DNA from: Pohlia nutans
Lineage: Eukaryota > Streptophyta > Bryopsida > Bryales > Mniaceae
Direction of reading: 5' to 3'
DNA: 64,000 nucleotides
Assembly: GCA_022496805.1 (NCBI GenBank)
Contig: CM040100.1
Location: 22,287,009-22,351,008 of the forward strand
In this document: positions 1 to 11,383 of the stretch, piece after piece
How positions within the stretch are numbered: the stretch's first letter is position 1
Layout: each line of letters begins with the position of its first letter
Notes under the pieces: model-generated
What the model was told of the DNA's origin: nothing
Databases searched by the model: none
What the model saw: the letters and a program-made list of their open reading frames with translations, nothing else
Translations under genes and position numbers: made by a program

Positions 1-540
1 CAAAAAAAATTGTGTTTATGATTTTTTTGACAATTTTGTGAATTGTGAAGCAAATTGCACACGTATGTGCTTCCAATGCCTCCGAACTAATTCCAAACAC
101 TAAATTAGCACCTTTGTGCTACACATCAACCTCACAACACTCAATCGTGATGCTTCTCAATGTAAATGCCCAAGATGTTACCACAACACCTTAACTAAGT
201 GAATTGAGCACTCCTTTGCTCCAATCCACTCAAATCAGCACACTAGTCCCACACAACATGTAATGCACCCAATTGGCACCCTTGTGCCTCCCAAGGACTC
301 TAAATCAATGCAAATTGAGCCAAATCAGCCCCTTCAAATCCTAATTGTATTGAAATTGATGAAATCAGCCCTCTTGTGCATTCACTAACCCAAACCCCAA
401 CTTTGAGCACTCCAAGGGCATGAAACACATTCAAAAACCTTGTGCAAGTATTGCAATGCTCAAATCAGATTGTAGACTCACCCCTAGAGCCTCAAACCAT
501 AAAAGTGCCTTGCAACATCACAAGTGCACAAATTGAGCCA

Positions 541-620
541 ATAAACTCCAATAAGCTCCAATAAGCTCCAATAAGCTCCAATAAGTTCCAATCAGCTTCA
601 ATAAGCTCCAATAAGCTCCA
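541..620. repeat. 10-bp tandem array (ATAAGCTCCA)
   Basis: Eight consecutive 10-bp units follow the consensus ATAAGCTCCA, two of them identical runs (551-580 and 601-620) with point variants between. Looser CTCCA/CAAATCAGC-rich sequence continues on both sides (about 300-840), so the array looks like the most regular part of a larger simple-sequence expansion. Short open frames over it (for example 638-901) have biased, repetitive composition and no recognisable domain. Confidence 0.85.
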
Positions 621-1240
621 AAACTCCAAATCAACCCTTGTGGACGTCTATAAACTCCAACAATGCCCCAAAGTGCTCCAAGAGCTCCAAATCACCAAAT
701 GATTGCTCCAAAGTGCCAATTCAGCCTTCCAACACCAATAACAAAGTTAAAAAGATTGTAATACCTCCCAATGTCGAAGTCAGCCCTCCAAAGCTCCAAA
801 TCAGCGCACCAAAACTCCAAAATCAGCGCTCCAACGCACGACCACCACACAATGAGCAATTTAATCTATCACTCACGCAATACACACGAGTGGGCCCATA
901 ACCTATTGAAGGTTAGATTAGAATGCCAATGCCTCACACAAATACAACGAATGCATAGGAAGCAGGAAGCCTTTACTCATGGGCTGCCCTCTTTAGTAGC
1001 ACACCCAAGGGAGTCCCTTTGGCAAACTATATGGGACATCAACCCATATTCAACCCCTACTGCACTAAGGTCAGCCCATATCACTTAGGACTACCAATTC
1101 CCATTACATATAACTACTACTACTTCACTAGGTGCAACTTCAGCCCATTCACATCATCTACACTAGCTCATACGCATTGGCTATGAGCAACTTCAGCCCA
1201 TGCAATCATCCTAGTTTTACAATTAGCGTATTCAAACTTG
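621..1240. other. Low-complexity non-coding stretch
   Basis: C/A-rich sequence with repeated CTCCAAA and CAGCCCA words. Two overlapping short open frames exist but show no domain, and their composition follows the repeat. No gene is supported. Confidence 0.5.
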
Positions 1241-1261
1241 AAGGACGATAAGTTGGCGTTG

Positions 1262-2592
1262 TGACATCGTCGACTCGGCCATTTGAACATCAGGAGTGAG
1301 AAGACACTACGCGGCATGGTAAGCGGGATGGATCTTCATCAATTGAAAGTGGATTCTTCTTCATTCACTTGTGAAGGTTGCATTGAAGGCAAGCAACAAC
1401 GATTGCCATTTGCGGGTGAAACGGCCACACAGGCAACCAAGCCTTTGGAGATCGTGCATTTGGATGTATGTGGCCCGATGAAGACCACGTCGATGGGAGG
1501 TTGCAAGTACTTTGTGACCTTCATCGATGACTTTTCAAGGAAGATTTGGCTCTATCCAATCAAGGCCAAGAGTGAGTGCTTTGACAAGTTCAACGAGTTC
1601 AAGACATTGGTGGAGAACCAATCCGAGATGAAGATCAAGGTGTTTCGGTCGGACAATGGCGGCGAGTACATGTCCAAGAAGTTTGACGAGCTATTGAAGA
1701 AAGAAGGCATCGCACGGCAAACTTCGGCCCCGTATACGCCTCAACAAAACGGAGTTGCGGAGCGCGCAAATCGCACCATTGTAGAGATGGCAAGGAGCAT
1801 GTTGCACGCTCAAAACTTGAAGTTGGACCTTTGGGCGGAAGCGGTGGTGAATGCGGTGTACACTCGCAATCGGTGTCCAACAAGCGCGGTTGAAGACATG
1901 ACCCTGCAACAAGCGTGGAGTGGGAGGCAACCATGTGTTGCACACATGCGCATCTTTGGATGCATTGCATACGCAAAGGTTCCGGACAAACGAAGGACTA
2001 AACTCGAGGCTAAGGCCTCAAAGTGTGTATTTCTTGGGTATTGTGAAGGTACCAAGGCGTATAGACTCATGTCGGTGGACACAAAGAAGATCATTCGGTC
2101 ACGTGATGTGACGTTTTGTGAGGAGTCTACGATGGAGGCTCCTTTGGAGGTTGGTCCAAGTGGGAGTTGTGGAGATGTGTTAGTGGACACACCCTCCAAG
2201 TCCCCTAGTATTGTTGGTGTAGGTGATGATGGCGCAAAGGACGCGCAAGAGGAGCAAGCTTCTTCAAGCGATCAGCGGTATCCCGAGAGATCGCGCAAGC
2301 CACTTGGAAAATGGTGGAAGAATCACATCTTCCCTCAAGAGGATGACGAGCATGCGAATGTGGTGTTATCGGATAGTCCATTGACCATTCGTGAAGCGAT
2401 GCAAGGTGAGGATGCGGTCAAGTGGGAGCGCGCCATGCAAGAGGAGTATGACTCTCTAATTGCTAATGGTACGTGGCAATTAACTCCCATTCCAAAGGAT
2501 CGCAACCCCATTGGTTGCAAATGGGTGTTTCGTACAAAGAGGAATGTTTCGGGTAATGTGGTGCGTCACAAGGCAAGACTAGTAGCCATCAA
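1262..2592 (+). pseudogene. Truncated Ty1/copia polyprotein fragment (GAG-pre-integrase, integrase, start of RT)
   Basis: The frame reads HRRLGHLN followed by CEGC, the H/H/C/C zinc-binding module before copia integrase. The integrase core follows with its D, D, E residues in HLDVCGPM, RSDNGGEY and PQQNGVAERANRT, then FGCIAYA and the KCVFLGY motif, and then the start of reverse transcriptase (GTWQL, GCKWVFRTKRN, RHKARLVA). The first ATG-independent codon is TTG at 1283. Just upstream an in-frame TGA at 1262-1264 sits where copia proteins have the Trp of LWHRRLGH, so a nonsense change is likely. Homology stops abruptly after ARLVA near 2592, before the RT catalytic YVDD; no protease, RNase H or LTR is adjacent. 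It cannot move on its own. Confidence 0.9.
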
Positions 2593-3209
2593 CCAACACC
2601 ATGCTCTAGAGAAATCAACAGTGATTTCGACTTCATCGGAGTCGGTTAAAACAGCAGATCTGCTGCGGGTACTCAGGAAGTGAAACGATTTCCTGGAGAC
2701 ACTGACATCAGACCCGACGTTCTCTTTGGAGATAGAAACACTTCGAGGACTGCCATCTAGCTCTCCAATAACATCGACTCCAGATCTGGTACGTTCTCGA
2801 ATCAGACAAGAATGGAATCGTAGTTGTAATCTTGATCATTATGTGTACTGACAATATGTATTTTGTATCCAAACAGGAAGGCGAGTTTCGAAATGCTGAG
2901 GCCGTGGAGGTTAGCAGAGACTCCGTCACTGTGCATGAAGTCTCTGACGAAGTAATCCTGGACGATGAGCTTCCTTGTTATGTTATGGAAGAGAGAGCAT
3001 TTTTAGACGAATCTGTTGCAGTCAACATCCATAGAAAGAGGAGAATGTTAACTGAAGCTGAGAAGAGAGTCGTGAAAGATAGAGTCAGGCGGTTTTCGAG
3101 AGCTAACCCGCGCAAATGGGTTGATGAGTGCAAAGACGAGCTGACGAATAAATACAATATCTCAATAGGCAGCTCATCAATTACTACAAGAAAGTTTCGA
3201 GATTTGTAG
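2593..3209 (+). pseudogene. Broken spliced gene with a transposase-like helix-turn-helix
   Basis: Directly after the copia fragment the same frame continues through one TGA (2681-2683) into 2684-2788. That segment ends in a good donor (CTG|GTACGT) matched by an acceptor at 2876 (CCAAACAG) with a CTGAC branch-like site upstream; the 88-bp intron is phase 0. Exon 2 (2877-3209) has an acidic segment, then EAEKRVVKDRVRRF and NPRKWVDECKDELTNKYN, which resemble the HTH region of IS630/Tc1-type transposases (NP...W..EL...L...Y.I.IS.STI). The frame ends at 3209, where such proteins would continue into a DDE domain. I cannot name the family; transposase origin is inferred from the pattern only. Confidence 0.45.
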
Positions 3210-5790
3210 AGTGAATTCATCTCTCGTTTGGTTAGTGTACAGTGTCTCTTCAGCAACTTGCAACTCCAAAGAAGATGATTAAGCTCCGATCCTTCGCACA
3301 TACTCCAGCTAAAATTCAGCTAGCCAATGCTAGAAAGTTCTTAATGCGCGGAAGTCTTAGTTCCTCTCTTAGGGAGTTGAGGAAAGACTAAGCTCGTAAT
3401 GGATTGAGTACATGAGAAGCTCAATATATCAATCGAGGCTGTAACAATGCAACTTGAAGGAAAGAGACTCGAGAAGATGAGCTCATTCGCACTACATCTA
3501 CAATTCAGGTCAGTGCTAGCTAGAGCCGGGCCGAGTTGGGCTGGGCTGGAGTTTTGGAATCTGTGGAAGTATTAGCACTCTTCGGGCTCAGTTAAAGCCT
3601 GGAAAACGAAGCTCTTACATGGATTGAGTGCATCAGGAGATCAATCTCTCAATCTAGGTTGTGCCCAATCTATCTAGGGAGTTCTTCGAATGGTGAAGCG
3701 TTAGCTAGCGCGCGCACTAGACCTTAGCTAGTTGATCGAGGCTCCTAGCTAGGATAGACGAAGTTAATTCATAGCTTGCTACATGGATGGAGTGCATGAT
3801 GAGTACATCGATAAATCAACAATGCAATTGCTGCAAGGAAAGCCAGAAGATGAGATCCTTCGCACGTGAGAGGAGGCTTATACATATATATATTCATGTC
3901 TGGCTGCTACTGTAGTGGGTTTGGTATGGGGGGGGATGCCCGAGGTCTGTCTGTCTATTGCGTTGCAAATTGGCCTGGGGTAAGTTTTAATTGTTAGCTA
4001 GCTAGCTAGCTACCGACTGTAGCTGTGAGTGCACTGGTGGTGGGAAGTGGAAGTGACCGGCCAAAGCGAGCAGAAGGCGTCGAAGCACATGAAGCTCTGG
4101 CAAAACACATGAAGCTCTGGCACGGCCCATGCTTGGAGGCCGGCCTTTCGATAGGTAGGGCGGACCCACAGCGAGCGAAGTTAGGGACGCTCCCTTTCAA
4201 AGTCTCAGTCTCACAGTCTCAGTCTCTCTCTCTGGTTCAGTCTCGGTTGTCCTCTCACTTTGGTTCAGTCTATATATGTCTGAGTCTGTGTCTGTCTACG
4301 CCAGCCATCCAAGCTCTGTCCATGACGACGTCAGGTTGCCTCTCTCCTGGCGACATGGAATGCAACAACCTCGGGAACTAAACTACTCCCGCTTAATTTA
4401 CATCGCTTACGATTCAAGCAGGGGATTTTCTTATCATTTATTTGGGCAGCGCAGAAGCCGATGATCTTTATAGGAGTAATGATATTGATTACATCTTCGA
4501 GGGAAAAAAGAAGGATGAAATGTACAAAAGGAGGATGCAATTTAAATCATCCATTGAAAAAAGCGCATGTTCATCCAAAAAAGAGCGGTGCCACCTTCAG
4601 GGCGTGTAACAAACCAAAACCTTAATTCATTGTAAATGAGGGGTTATATTCCCTAAAAAAATGAGGGATCATAATCTTGATGTCCCTTGGAGGCACCCCC
4701 TACAGGAGTAACAATCGCCCCAACACTCCAAAAAATCTTAGGACGTCGCGGGCCCAGTCGCCGGAACCGGCGCGGGCACAGTGGGCGCAATCCCGTGTGT
4801 GTCAGTACCTTCGGCGGCGCCTTGGAGCCAAGACCTACAGTACGTTCTTCCAGAACCGAGTTTCAGCCTTTCCTGGTGCCTTTTCTCTGGCCGGGGCCTT
4901 AGTGCTGTACATTCCCAGCAAAAAGTGCGACTAAATGGCCTAATCTTCACAGAACCAAATAAATGTAGATACCAGATCCGTCAAGCCTCAAACTCTTACA
5001 AGTTCCAAAACCACACCTGAGGAAAACCTTGGGCTGCTTCAGAAACGACTTCTCTTTTAGGGGGAGAAAGGGGGAGAAAGCGGGCCTGTTTATGCGAAAG
5101 CCGTACAGTTCAAATTTCGTCCTGTCGACAAGCTCTAACTGTGCTAACCCCTAGTGCTCGAGTTTTGATCAGGGACTCGAGAGTGGTATCATAATTCAAC
5201 AAATTGTCTAGTAATAGATTTCGACAACGCTGAAATTAAAGGTTACTTTAATTGGGAAGAAAGTGTGCTAGGTGAGATTTTTCACTCCTACCTTCACTGA
5301 CAACAGAACCTCGATCAGTCATGTCATGTAAAAGCGGAAACGAGTAAGCTATGAAAATCATTTTCAAAAGTGACCATCACTATTAGTAAGGCTTGTCATT
5401 TTTGCAATCGCAAATGTACGTGATTGGTACATAATGTGCACAAACAGATGGATGGCTCAAGTAGGGTGGCTGTTCTTATTGCTTCCATAAGAACAAGAAA
5501 GCTGCGCATCACTTGAGTCTGGGCGTCTGGACATTGGAACTTGATGCTGTAGAGCAACTGAAGTTGATAGAGAGTGTCGGAAGCGGAGGAAATGAAACCG
5601 GGGGGGAAAGAGGGTAGTAGAAATTCTGCTTATGCTTGCATGACTTCAAAGCGACCTTCCTGCAGTATTGAGTGCCCGGTTACTTGAGTGCGGGTTCGAG
5701 TATGTAGTGCCAATTATCCTCCAAGAAAATATGGCGTTTCGAGCGGGAGCTCACAATTAGTTAGTGGTTGCAATGTAGCTAGCGAACCGC
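3210..5790. other. Non-coding stretch with microsatellites
   Basis: No supported gene. It contains a short TAGC run near 3991-4012, a CAGTCTC/CT-rich simple repeat at about 4197-4310, and a GC-rich patch at about 4735-4870. Open frames over the GC-rich patch on both strands (for example 4677-4934) are arginine/alanine-rich, overlap each other and show no domain. Two identical 12-bp words (GGGGGAGAAAG type) lie near 5060-5085. Confidence 0.45.
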
Positions 5791-5830
5791 TCATTTGGAC
5801 ATCTCTGAACTGTTCGTACAGACGACGACA

Positions 5831-6358
5831 ATGAAGCTCGATGGTCGTGAAGTCTTCGGATATGTTAGGAGTCTACTACCTGTTCCTGCATTTAATTTCT
5901 TTGGTGATGAACTGTTTACTTTCGATGGATTTAAGACCTTTGACAATATATTGAGTCGGAAGATACTTACTACTCACATTCGTGCTCTCGATACAAGAGT
6001 CGACGTGTTCGAAGAAATTGACATCATGTGCCCGAGCCGGTTGGCTGAACAATTCTTAGGTCAACTCCTTCCTCACGCATTACCGAGCTGCGTTATCAAT
6101 GATTTTACAGAGTCACATTCTCTTATTATGGCGTGTACATGGTTAGAGGGCACGGAATCAAATGCCTTCATCGAGGTGAGAGAAATTGAAGCGTGCATGA
6201 TGCAAGACCTGCCTGATGACTGCTGGTGGTTCAATAAGAGCTTGAACGAGGATATTTTGGAGACACATTTCAATTACTTAAAGGAACTCGAGTGCTTCAC
6301 ATTGGGAAGCGGCACTAAACCGCAGACATCAAATTGGGGAACCTGCAGGTCGACCTGA
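5831..6358 (+). CDS. Hypothetical protein, 175 aa, unrecognised
   Basis: The open frame runs from a TAG at 5780-5782 to the TGA at 6356-6358. The first ATG is at 5831 (MKLDGREVFGYVRSLLPVP); a TTG 36 bases upstream is not a credible plant start. The translation has ordinary globular composition: acidic, with dispersed Cys and Trp (MCPSRLAEQF, DDCWWFNKSLNEDILETHFN), no signal peptide and no membrane segment. No family comes to mind. Neighbouring sequence offers no convincing exon on either side, so this could be an intronless gene, an exon of a larger gene, or a decayed gene. Codon use looks less AT-biased than the flanks, which is the main support for coding. Confidence 0.4.
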   Translation: MKLDGREVFGYVRSLLPVPAFNFFGDELFTFDGFKTFDNILSRKILTTHIRALDTRVDVFEEIDIMCPSRLAEQFLGQLLPHALPSCVINDFTESHSLIMACTWLEGTESNAFIEVREIEACMMQDLPDDCWWFNKSLNEDILETHFNYLKELECFTLGSGTKPQTSNWGTCRST

Positions 6359-6564
6359 CCATTTTTGACAGTGATACCGGGTCGACCCCATCGAAGACAT
6401 CGACTCCTGGTGGAGTCCCCCTTCCAGCCACGTCCCCACATATACATACACACCCAACACGCTAACCACTAATTTCTAGTATAGGTTCCATTTCTCAATT
6501 TATTTTATTAGTTTAGAGTTTGTGATATAGGGTCTACCTTCTAAAGAAGGCATCAAGGGTAGCA

Positions 6565-6665
6565 CGCACCACTTTGATCCTTGTGACCCAACTAGCAGTC
6601 CTCCACCAACAGACCTTTTAATCACGCTGGTCCTCTGGGCCAGAGTTCCTCTCTCTCTACTTGGG
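6565..6665 (+). repeat. Diverged copy of the ATCT-tailed repeat
   Basis: The order of words (ACAGAC, TTTAATCACGC, GGTCCTC, CCAGAGTT, CTCTCTCTAC) matches, with substitutions, the better-preserved copies at 7850-7945 and 62757-62870. Confidence 0.45.
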
Positions 6666-6953
6666 CCCAATTCTTGGACCTCGTTGTTTAGCTTCTTCCT
6701 CAAACTTACCAAGATGCTTGATCTTGAAACAATACAAAACTAGAGTTCTACTCTTTGAAGTAACTAATCTTCTCGATTTATACACAAGGCCCATGGAAAT
6801 GTGGCTTGGCTCCCTCTCGTGACAACTTGAAAAAAAGATTCTGTTTTCCCTAAACTTTATTGTGTGGACAAAAAGGAAAAGTAAAAAAAGTGGATGAACT
6901 TTAGATTTTGGCAGTTTTAGCCACAATGTACTACAGTACTGTAGTAGTATGTA

Positions 6954-7839
6954 CAGTCACCTATAGAAAGTAAGGTAACCCCACAATCCTCCATCCTCTA
7001 AAATACTATCAAACTCACTACAATGATTTGCCAATCACCAAAATTTTCCCATAACACACCTTGTGTATGATGCAATTTTGTGCCAAATTTGGTGCAAGGA
7101 AGATGACCGGAAGTTGCGATAATGTCAATTTACCAACTTTTTTGTCTAATGTGAAAATAAGTGCATACCAATTACGCAAAAGCTTCCAAGGATTCAAATT
7201 TTTTATAGAAGGTAGAAGTCACAGTAAGGAACAATATGGTGTTATAAAAAAGAATGGTATTTTTAAGTATTTTTAAATTAAATGGTGACTACATGCAATT
7301 CAAAATCAAAAAATTAAGGTCAAATTTTAGTTTAATTATATAATAAAGTAATTAGCCTACTTTTGACACTTTTTTTGTGAGACCATATTGTCAGTCAGAA
7401 ACAATATAATGTCATAAAAAAATGACAAAAATAGATCAATTACTTTATTACATAATTAAACTAAAATTTGGCCTTACATTTTAAATTTTGAATTGCATGC
7501 GGACACCATTTAATTCAAAAATACCTAGCAATACCATTCTTTTTTATAACACCATATTGTTCCTTACTGTGACTTCTACCTTTTACAAAAAAAATTAGAT
7601 CGTTGGAAGCTTTTGTGTAATTGATATGCATTTTTTTTCACATCAGGCATGAAAGTTGGTAAATTGACATTAATGCAACTTCCATTCATCTTCCTTGTAC
7701 CAAATTTGGCACAAAAGTGCTTCATAAAGAAGTTGTATTGTGGGAAAATTTTGGTGATCAGCAAACCATTATAATGAGTTTGGGAAGCATTTTAGTGAAT
7801 GGAGGATAGTGGGGTTACCTTACTTTCTATAGGTGATTG
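6954..7839. mobile_element. Foldback (long-TIR) Tc1/mariner-type MITE, 886 bp
   Basis: The whole segment is one long imperfect palindrome. The left arm (6954 to about 7390) pairs with the right arm (about 7400-7839) almost to the centre. Termini read CAGTCACCTATAGAAAGTA and the complementary TACTTTCTATAGGTGATTG, each flanked by a TA dinucleotide (6952-6953 and 7840-7841), the target duplication of Tc1/mariner-class elements. Short open frames in each arm (7061-7276 plus; 7576-7764 minus) are mirror translations of one another and not genes. No transposase is encoded, so it depended on a partner element. Confidence 0.88.
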
Positions 7840-7849
7840 TACATAGGTG

Positions 7850-7945
7850 CCCTTTGCCCGGTGAGCATTGACTCATTGTCCAGACGAACAGACACTTTAT
7901 TCACGCCGGCCTCAAAAGAGGACCGGAGTTTCTATCTATCTATGT
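7850..7945 (+). repeat. ATCT-tailed repeat copy
   Basis: Contains CCCGGTGAGCATTGACTCATT, then ACAGACACTTTATTCACG, a small CCGG...CCGG stem-loop, and a (TATC)n tail. The same order occurs reverse-complemented at 62757-62870 and 49719-49790, and in degraded form at 6565-6665 and near 60780. The simple-sequence tail suggests a retroposed (SINE-like) origin, but no tRNA-type promoter boxes are visible. Confidence 0.7.
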
Positions 7946-8435
7946 GCACAGGTGTGCAAACACTCAGACATCAAATGGCATCCTGGCATCAAATGGGTTC
8001 ACATATATGTTCACATGTAACGATTCATTTTAGCATGACTGTTCCTCTCATTCCAGATGATGAAATGGACGAGGGAAAGTTGAATTATCTTTACATATGG
8101 TAATTGTTTTTCTAAGCATGATCAATTCGAGGGTTTGCTCTTCAGCTTCCATTTTTGGATATAGAAGAGATCTAGGTGGATTATTGACAATGCCACAATA
8201 GCCGGAAAGCATAACATTATTACGCCCTAGACTTTGTACTCCTATTAAAGTTTCCAAGATTCTCTCCGATGCTCTTGGATGCTCTTTGGTTTCTTAAGTA
8301 AGACTTACTTGCTTGACTCTTATTAAATTCCCTTATATAATGGCAAGTGTCATCTTTTACTCTAGTTACAAGGAAAGTTACTGTATTAATAAAAAGAAAA
8401 CCAAGCAGTAGGGGGTACAACACCCTACTGTTATA

Positions 8436-8549
8436 GAATATAATGGAGTTGTCACATAAGACGATGATTTCCAGAATATAATGGAGTTGTCACATAAGAC
8501 GATGATTTCCAGAATATAATGGAGTTGTCACATAAGACAATGATTTCTA
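8436..8549. repeat. 38-bp tandem repeat, three copies
   Basis: Three head-to-tail units start GAATATAATGGAGTTGTCAC at 8436, 8474 and 8512. The first two are identical and the third differs at two positions, indicating a recent local duplication. Not coding. Confidence 0.92.
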
Positions 8550-8578
8550 GAATATACAGCAGTGTTATTACAACCTAT

Positions 8579-8930
8579 AGTAAACATGCCAATGACCACA
8601 CAGTTCCAATGACCGCACGGTTCCAATCATAGTAGACATGCCAATGAACGCACAACTTCACCGCACAATTCCAATAGAAATGTAAGGTACTGCCCAATCA
8701 CCGCATGCCGTGTGGTGAAGGGCTCCAAGTAATTTTTCATTAAAAATCATACCCAATGTGTTTGACGTGCAATAAAAGTTATTGTGCAAAACATTTTTGA
8801 GTGTGATTTTTTCAAGGTGAATTCCAGCTTGATATACCACAATCTTTCAAAATTTGAGACAATGTAAGTTTCTACATTGACGAGGGGAAGGATCTGAATA
8901 TTGCCTGTGCGGTCATTGACATGTCTACCT
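8579..8930. mobile_element. Possible MITE with 25-bp inverted ends
   Basis: The left side carries AGTAAACATGCCAATGACC (8579) and a second similar word at 8632; the right end at 8906-8930 is its reverse complement (GGTCATTGACATGTCTACC). The interior is non-coding. No clear target duplication is visible. Confidence 0.5.
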
Positions 8931-10490
8931 TAATTGTTTTTGAGCAGCACCTCGAGGTCTTCTATATTGCTCATACCTTGGTATGAACTCCACTAGCTTA
9001 CTCCAACACAACAGATCACAAAAGCACTGGAAGCTGACGAGATTGTTGTGCGAGGTCCAATCAAGAGTACCTATGCACATGTACACCTGTGTGCACACCC
9101 TTGTGTGTACAGGTCAGGGCATTTTTTTTTGGGTGAAATAGTGTCAGATTGTATCAGGAAAAAAGAATGGCAAAAAGATGGCGAAAAACCATGCAGTTTT
9201 TCGCAAGAAAAATTCAAATTAAAAAAATATCTCAGATGAAATCGCCAGATTGTAGATGAAACCAAAATTATGGTTATGTGATATCTTCTAATGTACGTGA
9301 TATCTTCTATCCAATATATGTGGATGAATGTTGAAATATAGAGCAACACCGTAACATTTTATATCGCCACTTTGGCACTTCATGAAAAATGTAAAAAAAA
9401 AAATGCCTTGGTATAGGGTGTGTGTGCATAGATAGATTGACGGTGGAGATGGATGCCATCCAACGAAAGAGGTGAACTTGGCATAATCTGGTCCATGTTG
9501 GGAACTCAGGTCAAGGAAAACCTTGTCCCAATTCCATCAAGCCGACTCGAAGGTTTGGCGCCAATTTTTTGCCACCTAGGATGCCATGTAGGATGAAGTG
9601 AAGTTCCGGCCTAGCCCTAGTGTAAAGTCCTTGGGCCGGATTTGGAAGAGTCGAGCGAGATCTCCTATTGGTTGAAATTTGGAGGGTTTAATCCAAATCC
9701 AAGTATAAACCAGGTCTAAGTGCTAGAGCATGGTGCCCAAGGCCCATATTGATATTATCTTGGTAGACAATGTGAAAAGGAAGTGGACTCTGAAATTGTC
9801 GAGTAGTCTTTGTCTATGGGGCATAACAAAACCAATAAAAATATTAATTTTGTTATCTTGTAAACTCTAATGTGGAATCTTGAAGAAAATAAACAAACTC
9901 AAAATTGACACTTGCCCCCAAGGGACATTAATTTTCTTTTTTATCTTCAGTGAAAGCCTTTTTTTCTGACCAACTTAGAGAAAATTGATACAATCAAGCA
10001 ACCATTTTTAAATTTATTTTCCATTGGTAAAGCGACACACACCCTAGAATGTAGCCAATCAAGGAAAAAAATGAACATAATCATCCATAAAATTATTTAG
10101 TATAAGGCACTTTCATCCAAATAGTGGCAATTGTCGTATTTGTTTTAGAAGACAAGGGAAATTTCATCCACTTTTTAATCCATTTTTTCAATGTAAAAGT
10201 AGCCACTCCCAAAATCCGGTAAGATTATGAGGAAGATTTGCAAAATAAAAATGTCAGAAAATTTAGAATGACATTGGAATGTCATTCTAATTATGTTGTT
10301 CTAATGCATTGGAACAACATTTCGATGTCGTTTCTAATGTTATGTGCGTATAGTAGCTAGAGGATTCAGTCCTGTCCCCCTCAAGTGGTGGTACTGAAGA
10401 TTGATGGTGACTTATTGTTCGTCACTCACGTTTGTAAAGTGAAATAGGGGGAGTTGGAACGCTTTTCAATCAGAAAAGGATGCAACGCCA
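8931..10490. other. Gene-free stretch
   Basis: AT-rich sequence without a supported gene. A short GTACACCTGTGTGCACA/TGTGTGTACAGG inverted repeat lies at about 9077-9115, and a GAATGACATTGGAATGTCATTC palindrome-like word at about 10267-10290. A related word recurs near 38030 inside the intron of NHL gene C. Confidence 0.4.
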
Positions 10491-10594
10491 TGTTGGTTAA
10501 ATTGATCAATCCCTGGTATTTTCTAGTGTAACATGTAACTTCTTACACTAAAACATAACAGGGATTGGCCAATTTAACCAATACGGCGTTATGC
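10491..10594. repeat. 104-nt hairpin
   Basis: Arms TGCAACGCCATGTTGGTTAA... and ...TTAACCAATACGGCGTTATGCA pair over about 50 bases each, including an inner TAGTGTAA/TTACACTA stem, with a small terminal loop. Either a very short MITE or a small-RNA precursor fold; nothing further distinguishes these. Confidence 0.7.
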
Positions 10595-10795
10595 ACTCTA
10601 TCACACCTGATGTGTGTAAGTGGTGTTGCATAGCCACTGCTGTGGTATCTCAATTTCTGTAACAGAATCGTTTTGTTGTTACTTGTTACGATTCATGGAA
10701 TGTGATCCATTTATGTTGTATTGTTTGCTATAGTTGCAGTGAACGCATTTTCAGCTTTCTCATTATCACATATGATGTGGTTCTGGATCCACATA

Positions 10796-11045
10796 GGCCA
10801 TATTCGTTATATTGAGACGTTTCAAAGCTTTTGAGACGGAATGCTAGTTATTCAAAAATTCATTTAAAAATTAGTAATTGAAACCAAAAATATATAATGC
10901 TCAAATAGTGATTCTATAATGAAATTCTAAAAGTTGATGTTCTTACCTATTTATAAAAAAATACTAGTAAAGAGATAAAACGGTTCATCTTCGAATCGAA
11001 GATAAAAATGAGACTGCGAAAAGTCTCAATATAACGAATATGGCC
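10796..11045. mobile_element. MITE, GGCCATATTCGTTA family, copy 1 (250 bp)
   Basis: Terminal inverted repeats GGCCATATTCGTTATATTG and its complement bound a 250-bp non-coding element. The same ends and interior words (GATAAAAATGAGACTGCG-type) recur at 26059-26309, 34040-34288 and 57207-57457. Confidence 0.85.
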
Positions 11046-11383
11046 TTACATTGATCAATGTCTATTTGTCCGTGGACTTGTGATTGTAATTAAGACATTC
11101 ATGTAATTGAAGCCCTCTTTCTGTAATTTAGTTTCTTTTATTCGATGGTGATGTTATTCCTGTCAGAATGATGGTTTCGGTAATCAGAGTGGTTTGAAAC
11201 ACAGAAAGGGATTAAGGGCTGCATTTCTTATTTAATTTAATTTTTTTCCCCTTTTCTTGAGAGAGTTATTGAATGTGTTTGTAGTAAATGGTGAAGGGAA
11301 CTCTCGCATTGACATGTTACTAAATTTTCTACAAAATGAGATGATTATGCCATAGGTAACCGTGTACTGCAGCTGTAAACCGT

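Noticed and set aside
4677..4950. Arg/Pro-rich open frames on both strands of a GC-rich patch.
   Set aside because: Overlapping frames with composition set by GC content; no domain, no exon signals.
6340..6357. CCTGCAGGTCGAC resembles a cloning-vector polylinker (PstI-SalI).
   Set aside because: Only 13 bases match, inside an open frame with plant-like sequence on both sides; CAGGTCGACCTG is a short palindrome that can occur by chance. No further vector sequence is seen.
7061..7764. Two short open frames (plus and minus) with nearly identical peptides.
   Set aside because: They are mirror readings of the two arms of the foldback element at 6954-7839, not genes.
8436..8549. Three regularly repeated units that could look like a CRISPR array.
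   Set aside because: The units are directly adjacent with no unique spacers, and the genome is eukaryotic.
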